Positions 1 to 6,270 of a stretch of 9,171 nucleotides of DNA are shown here, piece after piece. Below the pieces are notes generated by a model that had not been told where the DNA came from, did no database searches, and worked only from the letters and a program-made list of their open reading frames with translations. This DNA is from Clostridiales bacterium UBA1763 (lineage in GTDB: Bacteria; Bacillota; Clostridia; Oscillospirales; Oscillospiraceae): NCBI GenBank assembly GCA_002314685.1, contig DCHB01000044.1, positions 4,471 to 13,641 of the forward strand, in the 5' to 3' direction. Position 1 is the stretch's first letter. The number at the start of each line of letters is the position of its first letter. The translations under genes were made by a program, and so were the position numbers.

Positions 1-208
1 CAGCACCCGCCGCCATTGAAACGAAAAGGGCGAGATAGGGATTAAAGCCCTTGACGAGCAAAACCGCAGTTACGGCGGCACCGAGAGGGAAGGAACCGTC
101 AACCGTGAGGTCGGGGAAATCGAGTATTTTGTAAGTAATGAAAATGCCGTATGACAGCAGGGCATAAATTAAGCCCTGCGTCACCGTGCTTATTATCATA
201 TCAAGCAT
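1..208 (-). CDS. trpY: ABC transporter permease, TrpY type (N-terminal part, cut by window edge)
   Basis: This is the first 69 codons of an inner-membrane permease of an uncharacterised-type ABC importer (COG4120-like); the rest lies beyond the left edge. The visible protein begins MLDMIISTVTQGLIYALLSY and continues with the very characteristic segment YKILDFPDLTVDGSFPLGAA at about residues 28-47, which I recognise from the family that partners PF04392 binding proteins. Two hydrophobic stretches, about residues 5-26 and 44-66, are the first membrane segments. The start codon at 208 has GGAG 8 bases upstream, and the gene begins 17 bases after the stop of the binding-protein gene, so the two are surely co-transcribed under the T-box at 1283-1553. 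The visible part has no Trp. An ATPase gene (TrpZ type) would be expected next, outside the window. The tryptophan assignment comes from the riboswitch; the transporter family itself is less specific. Confidence 0.9.
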   Translation of the reverse strand, partial: MLDMIISTVTQGLIYALLSYGIFITYKILDFPDLTVDGSFPLGAAVTAVLLVKGFNPYLALFVSMAAGA

Positions 209-225
209 TTTATTGGCTCCGAATA

Positions 226-1185
226 TTATTTTGCCTCAACTGCAACATCTGCAATCGACTGGGGGAGGGTAAGTCCCATGCTGCTCAGTGCCTCGGAATT
301 TATATAGTAGGCAAAATCCGTTACGGACTCATACTCCATATCTGCCGCAGTTGCCTCGCCCTTGAGCACCTTTGCCGCCATTTTGCCCGTCATGATGCCG
401 AGCTCGTAGTAATCAATGCCCGCGGATGCAACACAGCCGAGCTTAACCTGCTCAACCTCACTGCCGTAAACGGGGATGCCCGCCTCGTTTGTCTTCTCAA
501 GCACGGAGGCGAGTACACCGACAACATTGTTGTCCGTGAGATTGCTGATGCAATCAACATTTTTGCTGATGAGCGTGTCAATCGCCTGCGTTACCTCGGC
601 CGAGGCTGTAACGCCGATTGCCTCAATAATAAAGCCAAATTCGGGAGCCTTAGCCTTGTATTCCTCGATAGTGGAGACAGAGTTTAATTCGCTTGTGGTG
701 TAAACAATGCCGATAGTTTTTGCATCGGGCTGAACGGCACGGATGAGCTCAAGCTGAGCTTCTACGGGGAGCTTATCGGAGGTGCCCGTAATGTTGCCCT
801 CGGTGAGATTTGCCGACTTTGGGTCACTTATTGCAGTGAAAATAACGGGAATATCCTTCTCCTCAGCCGCGGCATAGCAGGCGATTGCGGAGGGTGTTGC
901 GATAGCGCACATAAGGTCAACGTTTTTAGCGGCAAAGCTCTGCGCTATCTGACTGTTGATGTTGTCATCAAAGCTTGCGTTCTGATAGTCGATAGCGAAA
1001 TCCTCGCCCTCAACGAGTCCCGAATCCTTAAGTCCCTGAATGAAGCCCGCGCGGCAGTTGTCAAGCGAGGCGTGCTCGCCGTATTGGCAGATGCCGATTA
1101 AGGGTATGTCGTTTTTTACACCACCGCAGGCGCAGACGGAAAGGCAAAGCATTAAGCATAAAAGCATGGCAATAATCTTTTTCAT
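226..1185 (-). CDS. trpX: ABC transporter substrate-binding lipoprotein, TrpX type (PF04392-like)
   Basis: A 319-residue extracellular solute-binding lipoprotein that should deliver substrate, here probably tryptophan, to the membrane permease encoded just downstream. Residues 1-19 form a lipoprotein signal peptide (MKK, a Leu/Met/Cys-rich core, then VCA before Cys20, the predicted lipidated residue). The mature part has the hallmarks of the ABC_sub_bind family: IGICQYGEH near the start, a DLMCAIATPSA strand, FTAISDP, a GTSD motif, SNLTDNNVV, and a C-terminal segment with AGIDYYELGIMTGKMA. Its length is normal for the family. The start at 1185 is supported by TTAGGAG about 8 bases upstream. 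Expression is controlled by the Trp T-box leader upstream. The protein contains no tryptophan residue, which fits a gene that must be translated during tryptophan starvation. Tryptophan as ligand is inferred from the riboswitch; without it, only a broad amino-acid or aromatic substrate could be claimed. Confidence 0.93.
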   Translation of the reverse strand: MKKIIAMLLCLMLCLSVCACGGVKNDIPLIGICQYGEHASLDNCRAGFIQGLKDSGLVEGEDFAIDYQNASFDDNINSQIAQSFAAKNVDLMCAIATPSAIACYAAAEEKDIPVIFTAISDPKSANLTEGNITGTSDKLPVEAQLELIRAVQPDAKTIGIVYTTSELNSVSTIEEYKAKAPEFGFIIEAIGVTASAEVTQAIDTLISKNVDCISNLTDNNVVGVLASVLEKTNEAGIPVYGSEVEQVKLGCVASAGIDYYELGIMTGKMAAKVLKGEATAADMEYESVTDFAYYINSEALSSMGLTLPQSIADVAVEAK

Positions 1186-1229
1186 AATAATTTCTCCTAA
1201 AATTTTTCATTTACAGTTATTCGTACATA

Positions 1230-1268
1230 TTATGTGCAGTGTCGCCATCGTTTTGTCAGTAAAATCAT
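1230..1268 (-). CDS. candidate 12-residue leader peptide between T-box terminator and trpX
   Basis: A tiny reading frame, MILLTKRWRHCT then TAA, lies between the T-box terminator and the binding-protein gene. It has a strong Shine-Dalgarno sequence, GGAGG at 1277-1273, four bases before the ATG and only about five bases after the terminator U-tract. It would therefore be translated only on read-through transcripts. It carries a single TGG (Trp) codon at position 8, next to Arg codons, while the two downstream proteins contain no Trp as far as visible. I see no close hairpin after it that would make a classic attenuator. It could be a regulatory upstream ORF, or a chance ATG near a G-rich stretch. 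Supported by ribosome binding site and position only. Confidence 0.35.
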   Translation of the reverse strand: MILLTKRWRHCT

Positions 1269-1282
1269 AAGTCCTCCAAAAT

Positions 1283-1315
1283 AAAAAAAGCCCCATATCT
1301 CCGAAGAGATATGGG
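1283..1315 (-). terminator. intrinsic terminator of the T-box leader
   Basis: On the minus strand CCCATATCTC pairs with GAGATATGGG across a TTCG tetraloop, followed by GC and seven T residues. The stem is perfect and very stable. This is the off-state element of the T-box: it should stop transcription unless uncharged tRNA stabilises the upstream antiterminator. The stem lies about 15 bases beyond the conserved T-box core. Confidence 0.93.
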
Positions 1316-1553
1316 ACAGAATAGATAATTTCTGCGGTGCCACCCAAATTGATGAAATAAATCACCCGCTTAACCTGCACAGTCATGCAGTCCGTACTGT
1401 AACGGGTACGCCCCGTCAACTACTACTAACGGCTATGCCGCTTTCGGTTGCCCTCATAAGTCCATTCAGCCTTTCTTCCACTGCCGCATCTCAGCACCTA
1501 CGACTCTCTGTGAGCTTCCGAAAAACCTACTACTCTTAATCATCGGTTTGTTG
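1283..1553 (-). promoter_or_regulatory. T-box riboswitch, tryptophan-specific
   Basis: A leader RNA that senses the charging state of a tRNA and controls transcription read-through into the transport operon. Visible on the minus strand, in order: the Stem I E-loop motif AGAGTAG (about 1536-1530), the AG-rich bulge CAGAGAGTC (1510-1502), the distal loop GGTGCTGAGA (1498-1489), and the specifier loop GAA-TGG-ACT with codon TGG at 1464-1462. A GC-rich Stem II region follows (ACGGG/CCCGT around GCGTA), then Stem III (CTGCA/TGCAG), and the T-box core GGGTGGCACCGCAG (1345-1332), before the terminator at 1315-1283. The TGGC of the core would pair with tRNA 3' GCCA, meaning discriminator G, as in bacterial tRNA-Trp. 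Specifier and acceptor readings therefore agree independently on tryptophan. The 5' end is estimated from the promoter. Confidence 0.95.
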
Positions 1554-1558
1554 AGGTC

Positions 1559-1587
1559 AATATAACAGAGAAAAACCCCTCTGTCAA
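1559..1587 (-). promoter_or_regulatory. sigma-A type promoter of the T-box/trpX operon
   Basis: Minus strand TTGACA (1587-1582), a 17-base spacer, then TATATT (1564-1559). The -35 matches consensus fully and the -10 in five of six positions. Transcription should start near 1552, right at the beginning of T-box Stem I, so regulation is expected to lie in the leader rather than at the promoter. Confidence 0.85.
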
Positions 1588-1680
1588 CGAAAAATAAATT
1601 ATTAACAATGCCATTTTGCACAAAAATATGAATAAAATTATGTAAACTGTGAACAAATTGCAAATTGGTGACAAAAACAC

Positions 1681-1709
1681 TTGAATTAGACAAATTTTCA
1701 ATCTATAAT
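1681..1709 (+). promoter_or_regulatory. sigma-A type promoter of the secreted Cys-rich protein gene
   Basis: TTGAAT (1681-1686), a 17-base spacer, then a perfect TATAAT (1704-1709). The expected start near 1716 gives an untranslated leader of roughly 43 bases before the ATG at 1759. It is divergent from the T-box promoter about 95 bases away. The intervening AT-rich stretch (1588-1680) shows no clear operator, only a CAAATTG direct repeat around 1655-1668. Confidence 0.75.
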
Positions 1710-1758
1710 ATCCTCGTTATAAGTATAAATATCAGTGTTTCGACAAAGGAGGCACATT

Positions 1759-4700
1759 ATGAAGAAAAGAGTATTAAGTCTGGCTCTTGTAGTTGTGCTT
1801 TTGTTCTCGCTTATTCCGTTTGGCGCATTTGCGGCAGGCTCGGCAGCGACAACAATTATCACACAGCCGACAAATGTTACCGTAAACCCGGGTGACGATG
1901 CTGTGTTCACTATCACGGCGGTGAATACGGATGCGCTGTCTAACGGCGGCTTGAAGTACCTGTGGTACGACCCCGACTCGACTGCCATTGACACAACAAA
2001 GCTTGCCGCGGTAAAAACAGCGGGCAAGTGTCTCGACAGCGACATTGCCAATATTTTCGGCAGTGCAAAGCTCGGCGACGGTAAAACTCTGACCTTCTCC
2101 AATGTGCAGGAGGAGCAAAGCGGTCAGAACGTTTGCTGTGTTGTGTATTATATTACGGGTACATATATAAAATATGACACGGCAATTGTATTCAGCAACA
2201 CCGTTTCTCTTACCGTAAACCGCGTGTGCGAGTCACACGTTTACGGCGAAAATGTCTATAAGGTCGAAGCTCTCGATGCCACCTGTGCACACGAGGGAAA
2301 TATTGAGTATTACAAGTGCCGCGACTGCGGACGCTGTTTTGCGGATGAGGATGCAACGACTCAGATTACATCCAGCACCTATACTATTGCAAAGCTCACA
2401 ACTCACGTAATGCCTCTTGAGCACGTTGATGCCGTAGCGGGCACCTGCGACTCTAAGAGCGTTGCCGAGTATTGGGTTTGCTCTGAGTGCGGACAGATGT
2501 TCAAGGATGCCGAAGGCACTCAGACCACCACTCTTCTCAAGCTCAAGAGCGAGGGAAGCAAGAATCCGAACAACCATGTGAATGTAACTCATGTCGAAGC
2601 AAAGGATGCAACCTGCTGTGATAAGGGCAACATTGAATATTGGAAGTGCGAGGACTGCAATACCTATTATCAGGACGAGGCACTGACCAAGACCTGCGAT
2701 GATGACGATGTCGTAATCGCAAAGAATCCGAATAATCACACCAATCTTGTTGAGCACGCCTATGCTGAAGCTAACTGCACAACCGACGGAAGCAGAGCAT
2801 ACTGGGAGTGCACCGGTTGCGGCAACTATTACAGAGACGCCGCAGGCACAAGTAAGTATGAAAGCAAGAGCGATGTAAAGATTGATAAATTCGGTCATAA
2901 CTATGTATGGATTGAGTTTGAAGATAACGGCACTTACTATCATGCTCAGGAATGCACAAGATGCTTCACAATAAAGAACATCGGCACCCACTCGGGCGGT
3001 ACTGCAACCTGCAAGGATAAGGCGGTTTGCTCCACCTGCGGCTTCAGCTACGGCGAGCTTGACCCCGATAACCATACCCATACCGAGGTGCGCAACGCTG
3101 TTGATGCCACCATTAAGAAGACAGGCTACTCGGGCGATACATGGTGCACCGACTGCAACACCATGATTGAAAAGGGCACGGAAATTCCCAAGCTGTGCAA
3201 GCACACAGACCCCTCCAGCGGTGTTGTAGTACACCACGAGGCAGTCGATGCAACCTGCACGGAGTGCGAAAATCACCATGCTGGCAACACCGAGTATTGG
3301 GAATGCAAGGTTTGCGGTAAGCTTTACAGCGATGAGGCACTGACAACCGAGACAACACTCGAGGAAGTCACCATCGCCGAAAAGACTCACAAGACCAGTA
3401 TTATTGTAACTGAAATTCCCGACCCGACTCTTTATCAGCAGAATTACGACGAGCTTGCACATTGGTACGAGTGCAAGTATTGCGGTTATGTAATAGAAAG
3501 CACATATAAAACTCACACACTTTTGTCCTCGACGGCAACCTGCTGCACAGGCTCAAAGAACTGCGTTCTGTGCGATTACGATACGGGTGATTACGATAAG
3601 AACAACCATGTAGGTGCCACAGAGGTAAGAAACGCGTGTGAGCCCGACGGCGCAAATCCCGGCTACACAGGCGATACCTACTGCCTCGGCTGCGGTGAAT
3701 GCCTGAAGAAGGGCAACTACTACTTTGACCCCTGCGAGGGCGGCTGCAAAAACCTCGTGTATGTAGCTGCAGTAGATGCAACCTGCACCGAGGACGGTAT
3801 GCAGGAGCACTACAAGTGCAAGGATTGCCTCAACCTTTATAAGGACTCTGCCGGCAAGTATGCCTGCACCGAGGAAGACCTCGTAATCAAGGGCGGACAC
3901 GATCTGCACCCCGGAATTGAAAATCTGAGCAGCGTAAGCCTTTCAACTCTCAAGTCGATGATCGGCAGTACAAACTATACCGATATAGTGACAAAGCTTA
4001 TAAGCGGCGGCGAAACTCTGTCCATTGACAATATTATAAAGAATATTTCCATCAAGGATATTGACCACTGCCACGATGATGAGTGCCACTGGCTCGGCTG
4101 TCAGCGCTGCGGCAAGACTCTTGCAGACCTCAAGTCTGAGCTTCAAATGGCAGGTATCAACATCAGCGAATCATGGTATGAGCTGAGTGCCAAGGAAGCA
4201 CACTCGGGCGGCACGGCAACCTGCCAGTCTCCTGCAATCTGCACCGAATGCGGTGAAACCTACGGCGCAAAGCTCGCAAAGCACAACTGCTCTGAGGATA
4301 ACATCTGCTCAATGTGCAAGCAGGCAATCGACTGCTGTGATGCACCCGATGTCACAATCAGCAGAGCAAGTGACACAGGCAAGATTTCTCTGTCTTGGGA
4401 CGAGGTCGCCGATGCTGAATACTACAAGGTGTGGCGTTGCACAAGCAAGGACGGCAAGTATGTTCAGGTAGGCAAGACTACCACTACCTCCTTTGTGGAT
4501 AACAGCGCAATAGAGGGCACGACCTATTATTATAAGGTACAGGCAATGGGCACAAACGGCTCATACGGCATTGAAAGTGATGTCGTGTCACGCGCCTGCA
4601 CCTGCGCAAGACCAGTAATCACAATAACAAACAGCACCTCCTCGGGTAAGGCGATAATCAAGTGGGAGAGCATTGACGGCGCAAGCAGCTACTATGTCTA

Positions 4701-5415
4701 TCGCAGTACAAAGGAAGACAGCGGATTTTCCTATATAGGTAAATCAAGCGGCCTGAGCTATACAGATTCCTCCGCAACGGCAGGAAAGACCTATTATTAT
4801 AAGGTAAAAGCAATATCCACCTCTGGCAGCAGCTATAACTCCGCACTCAGCGCCCCCGTCAGCCGTCTTATTAAGCTTGCAAGACCTGTCGTTACAGTAA
4901 CAAATGTTGCAGCTACGGGCAAAATTCAGCTTAAATGGTCGGCAATCAGCGGTGCAGACAAGTATTACATCTACCGTTCAACCGACGGAGACAGCTTTGA
5001 ATACATCGGCGCATCGACCTCAACAAGCGTAATCAATGCGGGTGCAAAGGCTGGCAAGCTGTACTACTACAAGGTAGTCGCAGTATGCAATGCAAATTCC
5101 GATGCAAACTCCGCAAAGAGTGCCGCCGTAAAGATCAGCTGTGACTGTGCAAGACCGACAGTTACAATAAAGCTTTCAAACGGCGACCCGAAGCTCTCGT
5201 GGAAGGCTGTTGACGGTGCGGATAAGTACTACATCTACCGTTCAACCGACGGTGGCAAGACCTACTCAAAGTACGCAACAACAAGCAAGCTCACCTACAC
5301 AAATACCAAGGTGACCTCAGGCAAGACCTACTACTACAAGGTCAAGGCGGTTTGCAGCTCCAACTCGGGTGCAACCTCTGCGTACAGCACCGCAGTATCC
5401 GCAAAAGCGAAATAA
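1759..5415 (+). CDS. secreted Cys-rich repeat protein: Ig-like domain, CxxC modules, four FN3 domains
   Basis: A 1218-residue exported protein of unknown function. I place the start at 1759 because AAAGGAGG sits seven bases upstream and a signal peptide follows directly (MKKR, hydrophobic core, AFA cleavage near residue 25); an in-frame ATG at 1735 lacks both. Residues about 33-153 form an Ig-like domain (TQPTNVTVNPGDDAVFTI, YLWYD, VCCVVYY). Residues about 160-855 carry 16 CxxC pairs with regularly placed extra Cys and His, probably small zinc-binding or disulfide-stabilised modules. Residues 862-1218 are four fibronectin III domains (YYKVWR, YYVYRS, YYIYRS and TYYYKV repeats). No LPxTG, dockerin, S-layer or choline-binding signal is visible, so it is either released or held non-covalently. 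A role in adhesion or binding of host or dietary polymers is plausible from architecture but unproven. It has its own promoter and is followed by a hairpin at 5421-5445. Confidence 0.9.
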   Translation: MKKRVLSLALVVVLLFSLIPFGAFAAGSAATTIITQPTNVTVNPGDDAVFTITAVNTDALSNGGLKYLWYDPDSTAIDTTKLAAVKTAGKCLDSDIANIFGSAKLGDGKTLTFSNVQEEQSGQNVCCVVYYITGTYIKYDTAIVFSNTVSLTVNRVCESHVYGENVYKVEALDATCAHEGNIEYYKCRDCGRCFADEDATTQITSSTYTIAKLTTHVMPLEHVDAVAGTCDSKSVAEYWVCSECGQMFKDAEGTQTTTLLKLKSEGSKNPNNHVNVTHVEAKDATCCDKGNIEYWKCEDCNTYYQDEALTKTCDDDDVVIAKNPNNHTNLVEHAYAEANCTTDGSRAYWECTGCGNYYRDAAGTSKYESKSDVKIDKFGHNYVWIEFEDNGTYYHAQECTRCFTIKNIGTHSGGTATCKDKAVCSTCGFSYGELDPDNHTHTEVRNAVDATIKKTGYSGDTWCTDCNTMIEKGTEIPKLCKHTDPSSGVVVHHEAVDATCTECENHHAGNTEYWECKVCGKLYSDEALTTETTLEEVTIAEKTHKTSIIVTEIPDPTLYQQNYDELAHWYECKYCGYVIESTYKTHTLLSSTATCCTGSKNCVLCDYDTGDYDKNNHVGATEVRNACEPDGANPGYTGDTYCLGCGECLKKGNYYFDPCEGGCKNLVYVAAVDATCTEDGMQEHYKCKDCLNLYKDSAGKYACTEEDLVIKGGHDLHPGIENLSSVSLSTLKSMIGSTNYTDIVTKLISGGETLSIDNIIKNISIKDIDHCHDDECHWLGCQRCGKTLADLKSELQMAGINISESWYELSAKEAHSGGTATCQSPAICTECGETYGAKLAKHNCSEDNICSMCKQAIDCCDAPDVTISRASDTGKISLSWDEVADAEYYKVWRCTSKDGKYVQVGKTTTTSFVDNSAIEGTTYYYKVQAMGTNGSYGIESDVVSRACTCARPVITITNSTSSGKAIIKWESIDGASSYYVYRSTKEDSGFSYIGKSSGLSYTDSSATAGKTYYYKVKAISTSGSSYNSALSAPVSRLIKLARPVVTVTNVAATGKIQLKWSAISGADKYYIYRSTDGDSFEYIGASTSTSVINAGAKAGKLYYYKVVAVCNANSDANSAKSAAVKISCDCARPTVTIKLSNGDPKLSWKAVDGADKYYIYRSTDGGKTYSKYATTSKLTYTNTKVTSGKTYYYKVKAVCSSNSGATSAYSTAVSAKAK
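2266..4320 (+). repeat. degenerate tandem Cys/His modules in the secreted protein
   Basis: Protein-level repeats at about residues 170-855. Type A reads roughly ATC-x10-CxxC with EYW just before the CxxC; the spacing from single Cys to CxxC is exactly 11 in five of six copies (Cys 176/187, 230/241, 286/297, 340/351, 676/687) and 16 in one (500/516, which carries an inserted CENHHAG). Type B is HSGGTATC then CxxCG (Cys 418, 822; variant near 602). Type C is TEVRNA followed by GYxGDTxCxxC (Cys 463, 642). Type D is HW or H before ExCxxC (Cys 399, 572, 781). DNA identity between copies is low, so they are old duplications. Confidence 0.8.
4342..5412 (+). repeat. four tandem fibronectin type III domain repeats
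   Basis: Four units of about 90 residues begin near residues 862, 950, 1041 and 1131. Each shows a WDEV/WESI/WSAI/WKAV strand, YYKV or YYxYRST and a late TYYYKV-type strand. The second to fourth units open with ARP (CTCARPVITI, LARPVVTV, CDCARPTVTI). Units three and four share an almost identical DNA stretch (about 4957-4988 and 5219-5250) coding DKYYIYRSTDG, which indicates a recent duplication or gene conversion with a 262-base offset. Confidence 0.85.
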
Positions 5416-5420
5416 ATACT

Positions 5421-5445
5421 AAAGAGGGAGCAAAGCTCCCTCTTT
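5421..5445 (+). terminator. perfect hairpin after the secreted-protein gene, probable terminator
   Basis: AAAGAGGGAGC and GCTCCCTCTTT pair perfectly around an AAA loop, six bases after the stop codon. The 3' arm ends in only three T residues before GAG, so the U-tract is weak. Because the arms begin AAA and end TTT, it is symmetric and could act in either direction. Confidence 0.7.
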
Positions 5446-5484
5446 GAGACCGAAATAATATTTTTATTAGAAGCGGATATACTA

Positions 5485-5513
5485 TTGCATTATATTTGTT
5501 CAGATGATAGAAT
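5485..5513 (+). promoter_or_regulatory. putative promoter of the coiled-coil protein gene
   Basis: TTGCAT (5485-5490), a 17-base spacer, then TAGAAT (5508-5513). The -10 matches five of six consensus positions, the -35 only three. Its position between a hairpin terminator and the next gene supports it. No other element is seen in the 132-base intergenic stretch. Confidence 0.5.
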
Positions 5514-5547
5514 TAAGCGAAATTTTTATTTAGGGGAAAAATAAAGC

Positions 5548-6036
5548 ATGAAAAACGATACAATGAACCTTTCCAAGAACGAAATGATGATGGTCATGCA
5601 CGACCAGGAGCAGGAAATCGAAAAGCTTAAGGCAAAGGTCGCTGAGCTTCAGGCAACAATAGATAATTTTGAAATAAAAGTAGGCGAGACAGGCAATCTC
5701 GCAGATGCCGCCGCAAAAATCACTGAGCTGTTTGAAACCGCACAGGCAACCGCAGAAACCTATCTTGAAAACATCAAGAAGCGTTCAGCGAAGTCTGAGG
5801 AGGCACTGACGAGCGTACAGCAGCAGGCAGACGAGATAATAAACGAGGCAGAAGAGGTCGCAAAGAAGCGCCTTGCCGCAACCGACATAGAGGTTGAGGA
5901 AAAGTGGGCAGTAATTGAAAAGCGCCTGCTCGTTATGTACGAAAATCACGTCGGTCTTAAGGAGCTTGTTGAGTCTGCAGGTCTCTTTACTGCAAAGAAA
6001 AAGGAAGAGCCTTCCGAACAGTCCGCTGAAAAGTAA
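5548..6036 (+). CDS. coiled-coil protein of unknown function, weakly DivIVA-like
   Basis: A 162-residue, highly charged, soluble protein that I cannot assign to a family. After a Met-rich start, residues about 18-45 form a clear heptad coiled coil (DQEQEIEKLKAKVAELQATI). A second Ala/Glu/Lys-rich helix follows at about residues 54-125, with a pattern like the C-terminal part of DivIVA/GpsB-type proteins (A..YLENIKKRS, ADEIINEAEEVAKKRL). The tail is Lys/Glu-rich and looks disordered. No signal peptide, membrane segment or Cys is present. The ATG at 5548 has AGGGG about 11 bases upstream, a slightly long spacing; ATG at 5563 is an alternative but has no better site. It stands alone between its own promoter and terminator. 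A structural or cell-division scaffold role is only a guess from composition. Confidence 0.75.
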   Translation: MKNDTMNLSKNEMMMVMHDQEQEIEKLKAKVAELQATIDNFEIKVGETGNLADAAAKITELFETAQATAETYLENIKKRSAKSEEALTSVQQQADEIINEAEEVAKKRLAATDIEVEEKWAVIEKRLLVMYENHVGLKELVESAGLFTAKKKEEPSEQSAEK

Positions 6037-6058
6037 GTTTTTCATAAGAAATATACAC

Positions 6059-6095
6059 AAAACATCTTCGATTAAATACAGTCGAAGGTGTTTTT
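6059..6095 (+). terminator. intrinsic terminator after the coiled-coil gene
   Basis: AACATCTTCGA pairs with TCGAAGGTGTT (one T-G pair) around a ten-base loop, with T residues continuing after the stem (GTTTTTAT). It lies about 20 bases past the stop codon and separates this gene from the dehydratase operon. Confidence 0.85.
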
Positions 6096-6207
6096 ATATA
6101 CAATTTCTCTATTGTGTCGTTAATTTGCACAAAAATTCATGCCCGTACTATACAAAATAGAGAAAATGAATAAACGCTTGCTTATATTGAAAAAAAGCGA
6201 TAAAATA

Positions 6208-6235
6208 TTAACAAGTCATATTAAAATGCTATACT
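6208..6235 (+). promoter_or_regulatory. putative promoter of the dehydratase operon
   Basis: TTAACA (6208-6213), a 16-base spacer and TATACT (6230-6235), each matching five of six consensus bases. The start would be near 6242, about 30 bases before the ATG at 6271. An alternative upstream pair with 17-base spacing is TTGCTT (6178-6183) and TAAAAT (6201-6206). The rest of the intergenic stretch 6096-6177 is AT-rich with no recognised motif. Confidence 0.6.
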
Positions 6236-6270
6236 AATATGCTTTATTTAATTGAAATGGGGGAAATTAT

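Noticed and set aside
1226..1236. Small palindrome ACATAATATGT at the end of the leader ORF
   Set aside because: Five-base arms with a one-base centre cannot form a useful RNA hairpin, and it does not extend into a larger operator.
1655..1668. Direct repeat CAAATTGCAAATTG upstream of the secreted-protein promoter
   Set aside because: Two seven-base AT-rich copies are too short to call an operator without comparative data.
1207..1693. Short minus-strand frames across the T-box leader
   Set aside because: They cover structured RNA elements (Stem I, antiterminator, terminator) and their starts lack ribosome binding sites.
1735..1758. Earlier in-frame ATG at 1735 for the secreted protein
   Set aside because: It would place eight residues (MFRQRRHI) before an already complete signal peptide and overlap the AAAGGAGG site that serves the ATG at 1759.
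2233..3516. A 427-codon minus-strand frame opposite the Cys-module region
   Set aside because: It is antisense to the repeat protein. Its apparent hydrophobicity is the reverse complement of Asp/Asn/Glu/Lys/His-rich codons, and it has no start context.
2266..4320. Possible CRISPR or short DNA repeats in the Cys-module region
   Set aside because: The repeats are at protein level and in frame; the DNA copies are diverged and unevenly spaced, with no spacer structure.
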